Source: an uncultured Clostridia bacterium
GTDB lineage: Bacteria; Bacillota; Clostridia; Oscillospirales; Oscillospiraceae
Assembly: GCA_947167725.1 (NCBI GenBank)
Contig: CAMVJF010000004.1
Location: forward strand, 1 to 29,170
Reading direction: 5' to 3'
DNA length: 29,170 bases
Below the pieces are notes generated by a model. It had not been told where the DNA came from. It saw only the letters and a program-made list of their open reading frames with translations, and ran no database searches. Both the position numbers and the translations under genes were made by a program. Shown here piece after piece: positions 1-7,609 of this stretch (its first letter is position 1; each line of letters starts with the position of its first letter).

Positions 1-1
1 A

Positions 2-1384
2 AAGTCCATATTCGTCTGGTCCCTGCTGCCGACGGTCCTGGCCCTCGCCGGGCCGACGATGCTCGAGCAGCTGATCCAGACCGCGGTGCAGTACATCGAC
101 ACCGCCATGGTCGGCTCGCTGGGCACGGCGGCCACCGCCGCCGTGGGCGGCACGGTGACGATCAACTGGCTGATCGGCAGCACGGTCTCGGCCTTCGGCG
201 TCGGCTTCCTGGCGCAGATCTCCCAGGCCTTCGGCGCAGGAGAGGATGAACGGGCGCGCCGCGCCGCGGCGCAGTCGGTGCTCGCGGTGCTCGCCGCGGG
301 GCTGCTCTTCACGGCGCTCACCCTGTCGCTCAGCGGACGCATCCCTGTCTGGATGCGTCTCGAGCCCTCGCTGCGCGCTTCGGCCTCGCGCTATTTCTTC
401 ATCCTCTATCTCGCGATGCTGCCGCGCACGGCGCTGATCCTCTTCGGCACGGTGCTGCGCGCCGCGGGCGACACGAGGACGCCGATGCGCATCGGTCTGC
501 AGCTCAACCTGCTCAATGTCGTTCTGAACTTCCTTTTGATCTACGACACGCGCACCGTCTCTCTCCTCGGGCGGAGCGTGACGATCTGGGGCGCGGGAGC
601 AGGCGTCGCGGGAGCGGCGGCCGCCAGCGCGATCGCTTTCCTCTACGGAGGCGCGGCGATCACCCGCGCGCTTTTCCGGCACCGGCGCGTCTCCCCGCGC
701 GGCTTCCCGCTCCGGCCGGACGGGACTGTGCTGCGGCCCTGTCTGCGCGTGGCCTTTCCGAACATGCTCCAGCGCTTCGGCACCTCGCTGGGCTATGTGG
801 CCTTCGCCGCGATGATCAACTCCCTCGGCGGGACGGCCACCGCCGCGCACACGATCGCGAACACCGTCGAATCCGCTTTTTACATCCCCGGCTTCGGCAT
901 GATGAGCGCGGCGGCCACGCTGACCGGCAACGCCATCGGCGCGCGGAACGAGGAGCGGCGGCGCAGCACGGCGCGGCTGATCTTCTTCTGCGAGGTCGCA
1001 ATGATGCTGCTCTCCGGGGCGCTGCTCTTTGCCTTCGCCCCGCAGATGGTCGCTCTGTTCAGCCGCGACGCCGCGGTCATCCTGCTCGGCGGCAGGGTGC
1101 TGCGCATGGTCGCGCTCTCCGAGCCCTTCTACGGCGTGTCGATCGTCATCGAGGGCATGCTCCAGGGCGCGGGGCGCACGCTGCGGCCCTTTCTCTTCAA
1201 CGTCTGCGGCATGTGGGGCGTGCGCATCACGGGCACCTTCCTCTGTACGCAGCTGCTCGGGATGGGGCTCATTTCGGCCTGGGGCTGCATGATCGGACAC
1301 AATCTGCTGCTCTTCTCGCTGTTCCTGATCTACTACCTCCGCGGCCGCTGGCTGCCGGAGCAGATGCGGGCGGCGGACGTGTAG
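2..1384 (+). CDS. MATE family efflux transporter (5' end outside window)
   Basis: A polytopic membrane protein of the MATE multidrug/toxin extrusion family, which normally exports cationic drugs or metabolites using a Na+ or H+ gradient. The frame is open from base 2, and the residues before the first in-window Met (position 59) already read like the first MATE helix (LLPTVLALAGPTMLEQL), so the true start lies just outside and only a few residues are missing. Typical features are the VQYIDTAMVG stretch at the end of helix 1/2, a second-half repeat beginning LRVAFPNMLQRFGTSLGYV, and about twelve hydrophobic segments over 460 visible residues, the usual family length. The substrate cannot be told from sequence. 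It ends at a TAG 15 nt before a strong hairpin terminator and is convergent with the next gene. Confidence 0.9.
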   Translation, partial: KSIFVWSLLPTVLALAGPTMLEQLIQTAVQYIDTAMVGSLGTAATAAVGGTVTINWLIGSTVSAFGVGFLAQISQAFGAGEDERARRAAAQSVLAVLAAGLLFTALTLSLSGRIPVWMRLEPSLRASASRYFFILYLAMLPRTALILFGTVLRAAGDTRTPMRIGLQLNLLNVVLNFLLIYDTRTVSLLGRSVTIWGAGAGVAGAAAASAIAFLYGGAAITRALFRHRRVSPRGFPLRPDGTVLRPCLRVAFPNMLQRFGTSLGYVAFAAMINSLGGTATAAHTIANTVESAFYIPGFGMMSAAATLTGNAIGARNEERRRSTARLIFFCEVAMMLLSGALLFAFAPQMVALFSRDAAVILLGGRVLRMVALSEPFYGVSIVIEGMLQGAGRTLRPFLFNVCGMWGVRITGTFLCTQLLGMGLISAWGCMIGHNLLLFSLFLIYYLRGRWLPEQMRAADV

Positions 1385-1399
1385 AACCTCCTTCAAACC

Positions 1400-1440
1400 A
1401 GAAAAGCAGAGCGGACCCGGCGGGTCCGCTCTGCTTTTCT
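1400..1440. terminator. Bidirectional intrinsic terminator
   Basis: A perfect 19-bp inverted repeat (arms 1400-1418 and 1422-1440) with a GGC loop. The base of each arm is A/T-rich (AGAAAA / TTTTCT), so on either strand a GC-rich stem is followed by a T-rich tract. It lies between the stop of the MATE gene (plus) and the stop of the transglutaminase-like gene (minus, 1453) and probably terminates both. Confidence 0.9.
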
Positions 1441-1452
1441 CTCTGTCCGTCC

Positions 1453-3129
1453 TCAGCCTCTGGTGTAGCTCCAGTTCACGACGGACTCGTAGGTCCTCAT
1501 AAAGTATTTGCCGAATTTGTAGGTGATGAAGCGCTCCTCATTCTCCATTGTCGGGTCGAAGATATAGGTCGTGCCGTCGATCGTGATCTCGGCCCAGCCG
1601 TGGGGATGACGCTGCGTATCGACAAGCCCGCTGTAACAGACCGTGTCGTAGCCGATCGCGCGGGACATCGCCCAGAAGGCGGCGGCAAAGTTGTAGCAGT
1701 TGCCCTTGCCGCTCGAAAGCATCTTTCTGGCGGCCTCGATCTCCCAGCCGGTCTCGCCCACGGGCAGCGTCTTGCCGCCGAGGTAGGCCAGCTTGTAGGT
1801 CACGTAGTCGTAGACCGCCTGCAGCATTTCCTCCCCGCTCATCTCCTCGGGGTCGATCAGCTCGGGCAGCTTCTCGCGCACGAGCCTGTCGAGCTCCGCG
1901 TCGCCGCTCGTGATGACGCCGTCCTCGTCGAAGGCGAAGCCCTCGGCCTCGGCGCTGATGACGGGCAGGCCGTCGGGGCCGATGCAGTGCAGCTCCGTCC
2001 CGAGGAAGAACAGGCCCGGCTTGAGCAGCGGCAGCGGCGTGCTCGCGCTCCACTTCTCCACGCCTTCCTCGATCGTGCAGTCGTGGGAAACGACCGCGTC
2101 GGCGATGGCGGCGAAGTCCGGATCGCGCGGGGAGATGTCGGCGATCGCGCCGACATCGGCGAGGTCCTCGTGCGCCGCGCCCGTCCGGCCGCAGAGCGCG
2201 TTGAAGATCACCACGGCCTCACGGCGGGGAAGCTCGTCATAGGGCGAGACCGTCGGATCGCGCAGCCAGCCGCGCTCGGCGGCCAGGGCGAAGGCGCCGC
2301 GATAGGGGTCGTTCGGCGCGATCTGCTCGAAGCTCTGCTCCGTGGTGCTCTCGGGGAAGAAGGCGCCGAGGAGCTGGAAGAAGTCGCCGTAGCTGATCGG
2401 CTCGTCCGGATGGAGACGGCTGCCGGAGAGAACGCCGAGATCCTTGAGCGTCGCCGCCGCCGCATAGCAGGACGCGGAGCTGTCCACATCCGTGAAGCGG
2501 CCGGAGCCGACCGCCGTCGTGTCGAGCAGCGAATAGAGGATCTCGACCGCCTGGCCGCGCGTCAGCGCGTCCTTCGGGCGGAAGAACTGGGTCTCGTCGA
2601 GCTTCAGATAGGCCTCGTGATGCTTCGCGCCGCTCTCGTCGCGGAAGGCGATGGCGTAGCGGGCGCTGTAAGAAAGGTTCTCATACAGGCGGATCTGCGC
2701 GCGCTTTTCCGCGCGGCCCTGTTCGTCAGCCCAGCCGAGGAAGGTGTAGCCCGGGATTTGGGGCCCCTCCGGTAGGCTCGCCATCCCGTCCTCCCCCGCG
2801 GGGACGACGATCGTCGAGCCGTCGGGGATATAGCAGGTGATGCTGATCGTCGGTACAGGCGTCGGCTCCGGGGTCGGCTCAATGTCCGGGATGAACAGGA
2901 TGCCTGCCTTGGCCAGGTACAGCGCGCCACAGAGCAGCGCGGCGACGGTGAAGGCAATGATGGCGAAAACGCGCCAGACCACCAGCTGCGCGGAGAGCTT
3001 TCTCTCCCGCGACGAGCGCACGGCCGTGTGTCTGACCGGCTCCTCGGCAGCGGGCTCCCTCGTCGTCTTTTTCTTCGAGGGCTTGTCCTTCGGCGCCTTC
3101 TCTTTCGTCGTTTTTTCTTTCGTCTGCAT
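1453..3129 (-). CDS. Membrane-anchored SLH-domain transglutaminase-like protein
   Basis: A 558-residue protein. Residues 1-45 are Lys/Arg-rich and cytoplasmic; 50-72 form one membrane helix; 83-95 are a PTPEPTPVPT spacer; 118-140 resemble a Listeria-Bacteroides repeat (GYTFLGWADEQG); about 180-315 resemble S-layer homology repeats (FRPKDALTRGQAVEIL, FTDVDSSA). The C-terminal part is a transglutaminase-like cysteine peptidase fold with C478 (GKGNCYNF), H510 (PHGWAEI) and D525 (IFDPTME) as the likely triad. Such extracellular proteins can cross-link or cleave wall or surface proteins; the substrate is unknown. The start at 3129 is chosen because AGAGAAGAGAG precedes it; a longer frame to 3252 has no such site and adds an unlikely N-terminus. 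It follows the pilus operon by 194 nt and has its own promoter. Confidence 0.85.
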   Translation of the reverse strand: MQTKEKTTKEKAPKDKPSKKKTTREPAAEEPVRHTAVRSSRERKLSAQLVVWRVFAIIAFTVAALLCGALYLAKAGILFIPDIEPTPEPTPVPTISITCYIPDGSTIVVPAGEDGMASLPEGPQIPGYTFLGWADEQGRAEKRAQIRLYENLSYSARYAIAFRDESGAKHHEAYLKLDETQFFRPKDALTRGQAVEILYSLLDTTAVGSGRFTDVDSSASCYAAAATLKDLGVLSGSRLHPDEPISYGDFFQLLGAFFPESTTEQSFEQIAPNDPYRGAFALAAERGWLRDPTVSPYDELPRREAVVIFNALCGRTGAAHEDLADVGAIADISPRDPDFAAIADAVVSHDCTIEEGVEKWSASTPLPLLKPGLFFLGTELHCIGPDGLPVISAEAEGFAFDEDGVITSGDAELDRLVREKLPELIDPEEMSGEEMLQAVYDYVTYKLAYLGGKTLPVGETGWEIEAARKMLSSGKGNCYNFAAAFWAMSRAIGYDTVCYSGLVDTQRHPHGWAEITIDGTTYIFDPTMENEERFITYKFGKYFMRTYESVVNWSYTRG

Positions 3130-3275
3130 GTCGTTTCTCTCTTCTCTGATGCTTTCCGTCCGGGGCGCGGCGGCACGCGGAGCGGCGTTTTCAACACGGT
3201 AGTAGTACGGTGTCACAGGCGCAAAGCGCCGCTGTGACGCATGAAATCTCATCCGGGAAACCGCGCACGGCGGTC

Positions 3276-3284
3276 ATTATAACA
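3276..3284 (-). promoter_or_regulatory. Extended -10 promoter for the transglutaminase-like gene
   Basis: On the minus strand the sequence reads TGTTATAAT, a perfect -10 hexamer with an extended TGn element, in an AT-richer island between two GC-rich genes. No good -35 is seen 17 nt upstream, which an extended -10 can compensate for. The predicted start would leave a leader of about 140 nt before the ATG at 3129. Confidence 0.6.
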
Positions 3285-3323
3285 CATCCGCCCGCAAATG
3301 TGGAGCATTTCTTGCAAAAAAGC

Positions 3324-4778
3324 TCAATTTCCGTCCGGCGCATCCGTTCCGCCGCCGAGAGGCTGCAGTTCGCCGTGGAGCACCGCGCGCGCCTCGGCAA
3401 AGACGTAGGAGCAGGTCGACAGCATCAGCTGCCGCGCCGCCGGGTCCGGCTTGAAGTCCGCGCGGGACGCGGAGAGCGAGGCGGCATTTTTCACCCAGCG
3501 ATCGAAGCCCGGTTCGCCGTCGCGAAACACCGTATAGATCTCGTCATAGGCCGAGACGGTGTGCGCGCTGTAGAGGACGACCCTGTAATCCCCCTCCGGC
3601 GTCAGAAGCCACATGAGGGGATGCGCATCGAACCAGCGCTGGTCCTGCCAGTTCTCGAGCTCGGCGAACATGGAGCCGTCGCGCATGTTGTGTCCGTACA
3701 GGATGAGGTTGCGATCGCTGAGATTGCGGCTGTGCGCGGCCTCGGCAAAGATCGCGCCCGCGGCGTTCTCGCTGCCGTCGTAGCTGCGGCGCAGGTAGCT
3801 GTCGTTGCTCTCGCCGAGCAGCACAGGATAGTTGATCGCGCTGTCGGGGCAGTAGAGCCAGCCGATCACGTCGGGATTGACCGCTCGCAGCGCCTCGAAA
3901 TCGACGCGGATCGGCGCGCGTTCCTTCCCGCCCGCTTCCTCCGGTGCGGTCTCCGGGGCCGCCGCGCTCTCCTGCTCGCGCGCGGGCGCGGCTGGAAAGG
4001 GCGTTTCCGCCGGGGCGGTAAAGGTCTCCGCCGCCGTCCGATAGAGCCTCTCGCTCTCGCGGTACTGCCGCTTGATGAGGATCACGCCCGCGGCGCAGGC
4101 TGTGAACACGAGCAGCGAGAGCGTGAGGAGCGTCGTACGTACGATACGCTTTCTCTTTTCCCCGCGCCGTTTTCCGCCTCGCTTTTTGCTCCCGGGCGGC
4201 GCGGCGGAAGGCGTCTCCGCCTCCGGTGCGGCGCGCCGCAGCTCGCGGCGGCGCTCCCGGATGCGCACGCCGAGGATGTTGAACATCGCGCCGCACAGGG
4301 CAAAGCACAGAAGATAGGCCTTGCCCACGGGGCTCGCAAGCAGAGCCATCGCGCGGCCCAGCATCGGGAAATGGCGCTCGACCCGGCCGACCACTGCCTC
4401 GTAAGGGACGGGCGCGAAGTCGACGCTCTCGTTGGCGTCCCCCTTCGTCACAAGCTCATGGGCGATCTTGCGGTTTTCTGCGACGCGGTGCGTCACCGGA
4501 CTGTCCTTGTCAAGATAGACGATGATATCACCCGGTGCGAGCGTGAGCGGATCGACGGCCTTTGCGTAGACGGCGCTGCCGATCGGGATCGCGGGCTCCA
4601 TGCTGCCGCTAACGACGTGGAAGATCTCATAGCCGAACAGGCGCGGCAGCGTCAGCGGGGCGCAGAGCGCGATCACAAAGAGCAGGATCAGCGTCCCCAG
4701 CACGCCGCAAAGGGCAGGAAGCCAGTTCCCGCCCTTTTTCTTTATGGCCTTTTTGTTCTGCATCCTCTGCTCAGTCAT
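3324..4778 (-). CDS. Fusion: SipW-type signal peptidase I - class B sortase
   Basis: One uninterrupted 484-residue frame joins two enzymes. Residues 20-45 are a membrane helix; 50-135 are a signal peptidase I domain with nucleophile S59 in VSGSMEPAI and H97 in THRV where bacterial LepB enzymes have Lys, i.e. the Ser/His (SipW, ER/archaeal) type. Residues 143-170 are a second membrane stretch, 172-212 a very basic loop, 213-235 a third helix and 245-290 an Ala/Pro/Glu spacer. Residues 290-472 are a class B sortase with YPVLLG, H363 (YGHNM), C456 (LSTC) and R464 (EARAVLHGEL). All catalytic residues of both halves are present. The start overlaps the stop of the upstream gene by 8 nt. The upstream cargo includes a SipW-type signal peptide, so it likely cleaves and anchors those products. 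The start could instead be Met6. Confidence 0.92.
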   Translation of the reverse strand: MTEQRMQNKKAIKKKGGNWLPALCGVLGTLILLFVIALCAPLTLPRLFGYEIFHVVSGSMEPAIPIGSAVYAKAVDPLTLAPGDIIVYLDKDSPVTHRVAENRKIAHELVTKGDANESVDFAPVPYEAVVGRVERHFPMLGRAMALLASPVGKAYLLCFALCGAMFNILGVRIRERRRELRRAAPEAETPSAAPPGSKKRGGKRRGEKRKRIVRTTLLTLSLLVFTACAAGVILIKRQYRESERLYRTAAETFTAPAETPFPAAPAREQESAAAPETAPEEAGGKERAPIRVDFEALRAVNPDVIGWLYCPDSAINYPVLLGESNDSYLRRSYDGSENAAGAIFAEAAHSRNLSDRNLILYGHNMRDGSMFAELENWQDQRWFDAHPLMWLLTPEGDYRVVLYSAHTVSAYDEIYTVFRDGEPGFDRWVKNAASLSASRADFKPDPAARQLMLSTCSYVFAEARAVLHGELQPLGGGTDAPDGN

Positions 4779-5631
4779 CGATCTCGTCCGATCCGGTTTC
4801 CTTTTCTGTGCGTTTTTGCTTCCGATAGAACAGCAGATACCAGTAGAGCGCGCCGAGGAGGCCCAAAAGCAGAATGCTCGTGAGGATCACCACGGTCTTG
4901 GCGGCGCCGGGGCGCTTCGCCGGCGCGGCGGTCTGCGCCGGACTCGGCGTCGATCCGTCCTCGATCGCGCCCTGCGGGATGTCGAGATCCAGGATCTCTT
5001 CCTGATCGGGCGTCGTCTGCGCTTCGACGGTCGGGGTGTTTGCCGGCGTGTTCGCGGCATTGTTGTTCGCGGCGTTGTTGTTCACGACATTGTTGTTCGC
5101 CGCGTTGTTCGCCGCGTTCGCGGTGACGTTCTTGTTGTAGACGAAGGTCCAGGTCGCGTCGCCGTTGAGCGTACCGGTGATATACGGCTTGGAAGGCGTG
5201 TAGTCCTCTTTATACGCCGCCTGCACCTGCGGCTTGTCGCCGACATTGCCGTAGTAGGTCCTCGGCGGCAGCAGCTGATGGCCGTTCGCATCCTCATAGC
5301 GGATCGTAAGTGTGACGGCTTCGTCCTTCAGACCGTAGACCACCACGTAATCCGTGTCGTGGTCGATTTTGGTCGGCAGATAGGTGTAAAGCTTCGCGTC
5401 GCCCTTTCCGCTCTCACGGATGCCTAAGACGCAGTAGGTTTCGGAGCTGACCGTGACGTCGGCCTCGTCGAAGGAGACGGCGTTGTCGACCATGTCCGCA
5501 CCGTTGATCGTTCCCTGGTTGCCCGTGAAGATGCGGGATTTATAGGTATAGTCCGCCGCCGCCCCCGGCGCGCAGGAGAGGAGCAGCGCGAGCAGCAGGG
5601 CGAGGGAGAGCAGTCTTTTTTGCAGCTTCAT
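4771..5631 (-). CDS. Secreted MucBP-domain protein, C-terminal membrane anchor
   Basis: A 286-residue surface protein. It has an N-terminal signal peptide (cleavage probably after AAA at 26; a lipobox-like LLSC at 17-20 is an alternative). Residues 30-106 form a domain I cannot name. Residues 107-166 are MucBP-like (LTIRYEDANGH, YYGNVGD, WTFVYNKN), a fold found in mucin-binding and wall proteins of Gram-positives. Residues 169-200 are a low-complexity Asn/Ala linker, followed by a Thr/Pro/Ala spacer, a membrane helix at 246-268 and a basic/acidic tail. There is no LPXTG signal, so it is held by the helix. It is preceded by GAGGAGGGG, overlaps the upstream stop by ATGA, and is coupled to the signal peptidase-sortase fusion downstream. 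It may be a membrane-proximal base or accessory component; the role is inferred. Confidence 0.8.
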   Translation of the reverse strand: MKLQKRLLSLALLLALLLSCAPGAAADYTYKSRIFTGNQGTINGADMVDNAVSFDEADVTVSSETYCVLGIRESGKGDAKLYTYLPTKIDHDTDYVVVYGLKDEAVTLTIRYEDANGHQLLPPRTYYGNVGDKPQVQAAYKEDYTPSKPYITGTLNGDATWTFVYNKNVTANAANNAANNNVVNNNAANNNAANTPANTPTVEAQTTPDQEEILDLDIPQGAIEDGSTPSPAQTAAPAKRPGAAKTVVILTSILLLGLLGALYWYLLFYRKQKRTEKETGSDEIDD

Positions 5632-6350
5632 CCTTTTCCCCTCCTCTTGCTGAAGAGCCGGTCTGTATAGGCGTCGAGCGCCAGATAGAGGAAGACCAGT
5701 CCGCTGACCGTCATCAGGAGGTAGAGCGGCAGAAGATTCATCTGGTCGTCTGTTTTGACCACCTTGGTATTCGTCACTTCCGCGGCAAAGCGCATCGTCA
5801 GATCGGCGTAATCGTTCTCGCTCTTTCTCTGATAGCGGTTGCCCTGCGTCTCGCCGTCGAGTGTGACGGTCAGCTCCACATAGCTCACACGGCCCTTGCC
5901 GACGGTGTCGAGATAGAAGTAGTCCTCCAGGCTGTCCGTGGCCTCGCGCAGGCCTTCGCGCCCGCCCTGGATGTCTTCGCCGCCGACGCGCGCGCTGCTG
6001 AAGAGCTTGTCGGTGTGCCCGTCAGGGTAGGTATAACGCAGCTCGTAGGCATAGCCGCCGCCCTTTGCCGTTTCGTTCTCGAGCGAACGGAGGACCTCGT
6101 TTTTCATGTACCAGTCGATCTTCTTCGCATACTCGTTCTTCAGCCTGACGCGGATGTTGAGCGTATCGCCCGGCTGCATGCCGCTGCGTGTGTCAATAAA
6201 GCTCGATGCGTCGAAGTTGCTGACGATCTTTCCCTTTTCGGTAAAGGTCACCTGCCAGTCGCTGCTGTCGATCGTTTCGGCAAAGGCCGGAGCGGAGAGC
6301 GCGCAGGCGAGCAGGAGAAGCAGAAACAGCGCTGTGATTCGTTTTTTCAT
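5628..6350 (-). CDS. Secreted protein with C-terminal membrane helix, unknown family
   Basis: I do not recognise the family. The 240-residue protein has a clear signal peptide (basic start, Leu-rich core, cleavage after AFA at 24), a beta-rich extracellular part with a conserved-looking PGDTLNIRVRLKN segment near 60-72, an acidic/charged middle, and one membrane helix at about 205-224 followed by KRRGKG. The PGDT..VRLKN region resembles the part of TasA/CalY-like and pilus accessory proteins that precedes beta-sandwich folds, but this is weak. Its start is 3 nt after the upstream stop, with AAGGAG inside that upstream gene, and its stop overlaps the next start by 4 nt. It pairs with the MucBP protein as the second membrane-anchored member of the operon. 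Confidence 0.75.
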   Translation of the reverse strand: MKKRITALFLLLLLACALSAPAFAETIDSSDWQVTFTEKGKIVSNFDASSFIDTRSGMQPGDTLNIRVRLKNEYAKKIDWYMKNEVLRSLENETAKGGGYAYELRYTYPDGHTDKLFSSARVGGEDIQGGREGLREATDSLEDYFYLDTVGKGRVSYVELTVTLDGETQGNRYQRKSENDYADLTMRFAAEVTNTKVVKTDDQMNLLPLYLLMTVSGLVFLYLALDAYTDRLFSKRRGKG

Positions 6351-6353
6351 TTC

Positions 6354-7076
6354 TCAGCTCTCCTTCCACAGGCCCCACGAGCCCTTGCGCGCCGCATCGC
6401 CGCTGTGCGTCTGCACCGCGTCGACCTCGATCTGCAGCACGAAGCCCGCGCCGTCATAGCTGTACAGGTACGTTCCGGTGCTCGAAAGCTCGACCTCTTT
6501 CACGATCGAGCTGTCGATCGTGACCGTCTGCGGGAACGGGACCGGATCGCCGCCGGGGCTCAGCTTTCCCTGATAGTAGTACACGCTGCGCTCGAGCGTC
6601 TCCGCGCCGGGGTCTTTCACCCAGCCCGCAACGTTGTCGGCCAGAACGATCTTTCCCGGATCGAGAGAGCGATCCTTTGTTCCCTCTCCGGCGAACCAGC
6701 CCGTCGCGGTCGCCGTGCCGCTGGGAGCGACCCAGTACTTGTAGACCGTGATGCGCACGTATTCGTCGATGCTTCCGCTGTTGTAGACCGCGAGCGGAAG
6801 GCTGTATGTCTTGCCGATCTTGAATTCCTTGTCTCCGGCCGCTTCGGCCACGTCCTTGGCGCCGACCTTCATCACGCCGAAGCCGGAAGCGTAGGTCTTG
6901 CCGTCCTCCTGCAGCGTGACGCCGATGCTCGTCGTGGAGAGCTGGGATTCATATATGGTCGATTCCTGGAGATTCAACGCCGCGCGCACGCTGTCAACAA
7001 AGCCGGTCAGCAGCAGCACGAGCGCCAGCAGGAGCATCACCGCCGTCGCGGCGGGGGATCGGAGGATCTTTTTCAT
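6354..7076 (-). CDS. Secreted TasA/CalY-like candidate fibre protein
   Basis: A 240-residue secreted protein. The N-terminus (MKKILRSPAATAVMLLLALV) is a long hydrophobic export signal ending near SVRAALNLQES. The rest is beta-rich, with a segment (YSLPLAVYNSGSIDEYVRIT) like the N-(T/S)-G-(S/T)-.-Y-V-R-V core typical of TasA/CalY and SipW-dependent proteins. There is no membrane anchor or sorting signal. The start at 7076 is chosen over an upstream frame extension to 7175 because GGAGGGAG lies 5 nt upstream and the extension is Arg/Pro-rich shadow sequence. It is 13 nt downstream of the gene with the clearer SipW-type signal and upstream of the SipW-type peptidase fusion. The proposed role, a secreted fibre or matrix subunit, is inferred. 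Confidence 0.78.
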   Translation of the reverse strand: MKKILRSPAATAVMLLLALVLLLTGFVDSVRAALNLQESTIYESQLSTTSIGVTLQEDGKTYASGFGVMKVGAKDVAEAAGDKEFKIGKTYSLPLAVYNSGSIDEYVRITVYKYWVAPSGTATATGWFAGEGTKDRSLDPGKIVLADNVAGWVKDPGAETLERSVYYYQGKLSPGGDPVPFPQTVTIDSSIVKEVELSSTGTYLYSYDGAGFVLQIEVDAVQTHSGDAARKGSWGLWKES

Positions 7077-7089
7077 CTGTTTCTCCCTC

Positions 7090-7596
7090 CTATTCCGCCG
7101 CGGGCGCGTCGGCGCCCCAGGCCGTCCGGAAGTCCGGCTTGCCGTCCGCGGTGAAGATCGCGGGCGTGCTCTCATAGGCGATGATCACGTTGCTCTTCTC
7201 GCCGGGCTCCGCCCCCGCGGGCAGGACCTCGGACACCGAAACGTGCAGCGCGTCCGTCGCCGTGCCGCCCTCGAGCGGCAGCATGTAGTAATAATAGAAG
7301 TCCCCGCTCAGGCCCTTTTTCCAGTTGCTCCCCGTATAGCCGAGCTTGTCCTGGTATTTCGCCGCGGCAAAGGCTTTGACGCGCACGAACACCGTCGCGG
7401 CGTCGGGCTCGTTCGTGATCACGACTTCCTTATGATCCTCAAATTTTTCCCCGATCGGGGGCGTGTGGCCGATGCGCAGCACATAGCCGCCTTTTGCGGC
7501 GTCGTTCGCCGTGAAATACGCGCCCGACGCCCCGATCGTCAGCCCCAGCACCAGCGCCGCCGCCAGAAGGAGCAGGATCGCCGTATTTCGTTTCAT
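7090..7596 (-). CDS. SipW-dependent-type signal peptide protein (TasA-like)
   Basis: A 168-residue secreted protein. The N-terminus ends in GLTIGASGAYFTAND, the G-x-x-x-AYFT pattern that marks SipW-processed proteins such as TasA, TapA and camelysin. The mature part contains EVVITNEPDAATVFVRVKAFA, the N-x-P-D/G-.-.-.-.-V-R-V beta-strand region common in that group. There is no sorting signal or C-terminal helix. The start at 7596 has GAGGAGGGAG 6 nt upstream and lies 13 nt after the preceding stop; the longer frame to 7704 is not supported. With the neighbour at 6354-7076 it likely forms the cargo of the Ser/His signal peptidase domain encoded at 3324-4778. It is shorter than TasA itself (about 260 residues), so it could be an accessory subunit. 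Confidence 0.85.
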   Translation of the reverse strand: MKRNTAILLLLAAALVLGLTIGASGAYFTANDAAKGGYVLRIGHTPPIGEKFEDHKEVVITNEPDAATVFVRVKAFAAAKYQDKLGYTGSNWKKGLSGDFYYYYMLPLEGGTATDALHVSVSEVLPAGAEPGEKSNVIIAYESTPAIFTADGKPDFRTAWGADAPAAE

Positions 7597-7609
7597 GTCC
7601 GCTCCCTCC

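Noticed and set aside
3130..3252. 41-residue N-terminal extension of the transglutaminase-like protein
   Set aside because: No ribosome-binding site at 3252, and the Met at 3129 has one; the extension would begin only a few nucleotides after the predicted transcription start.
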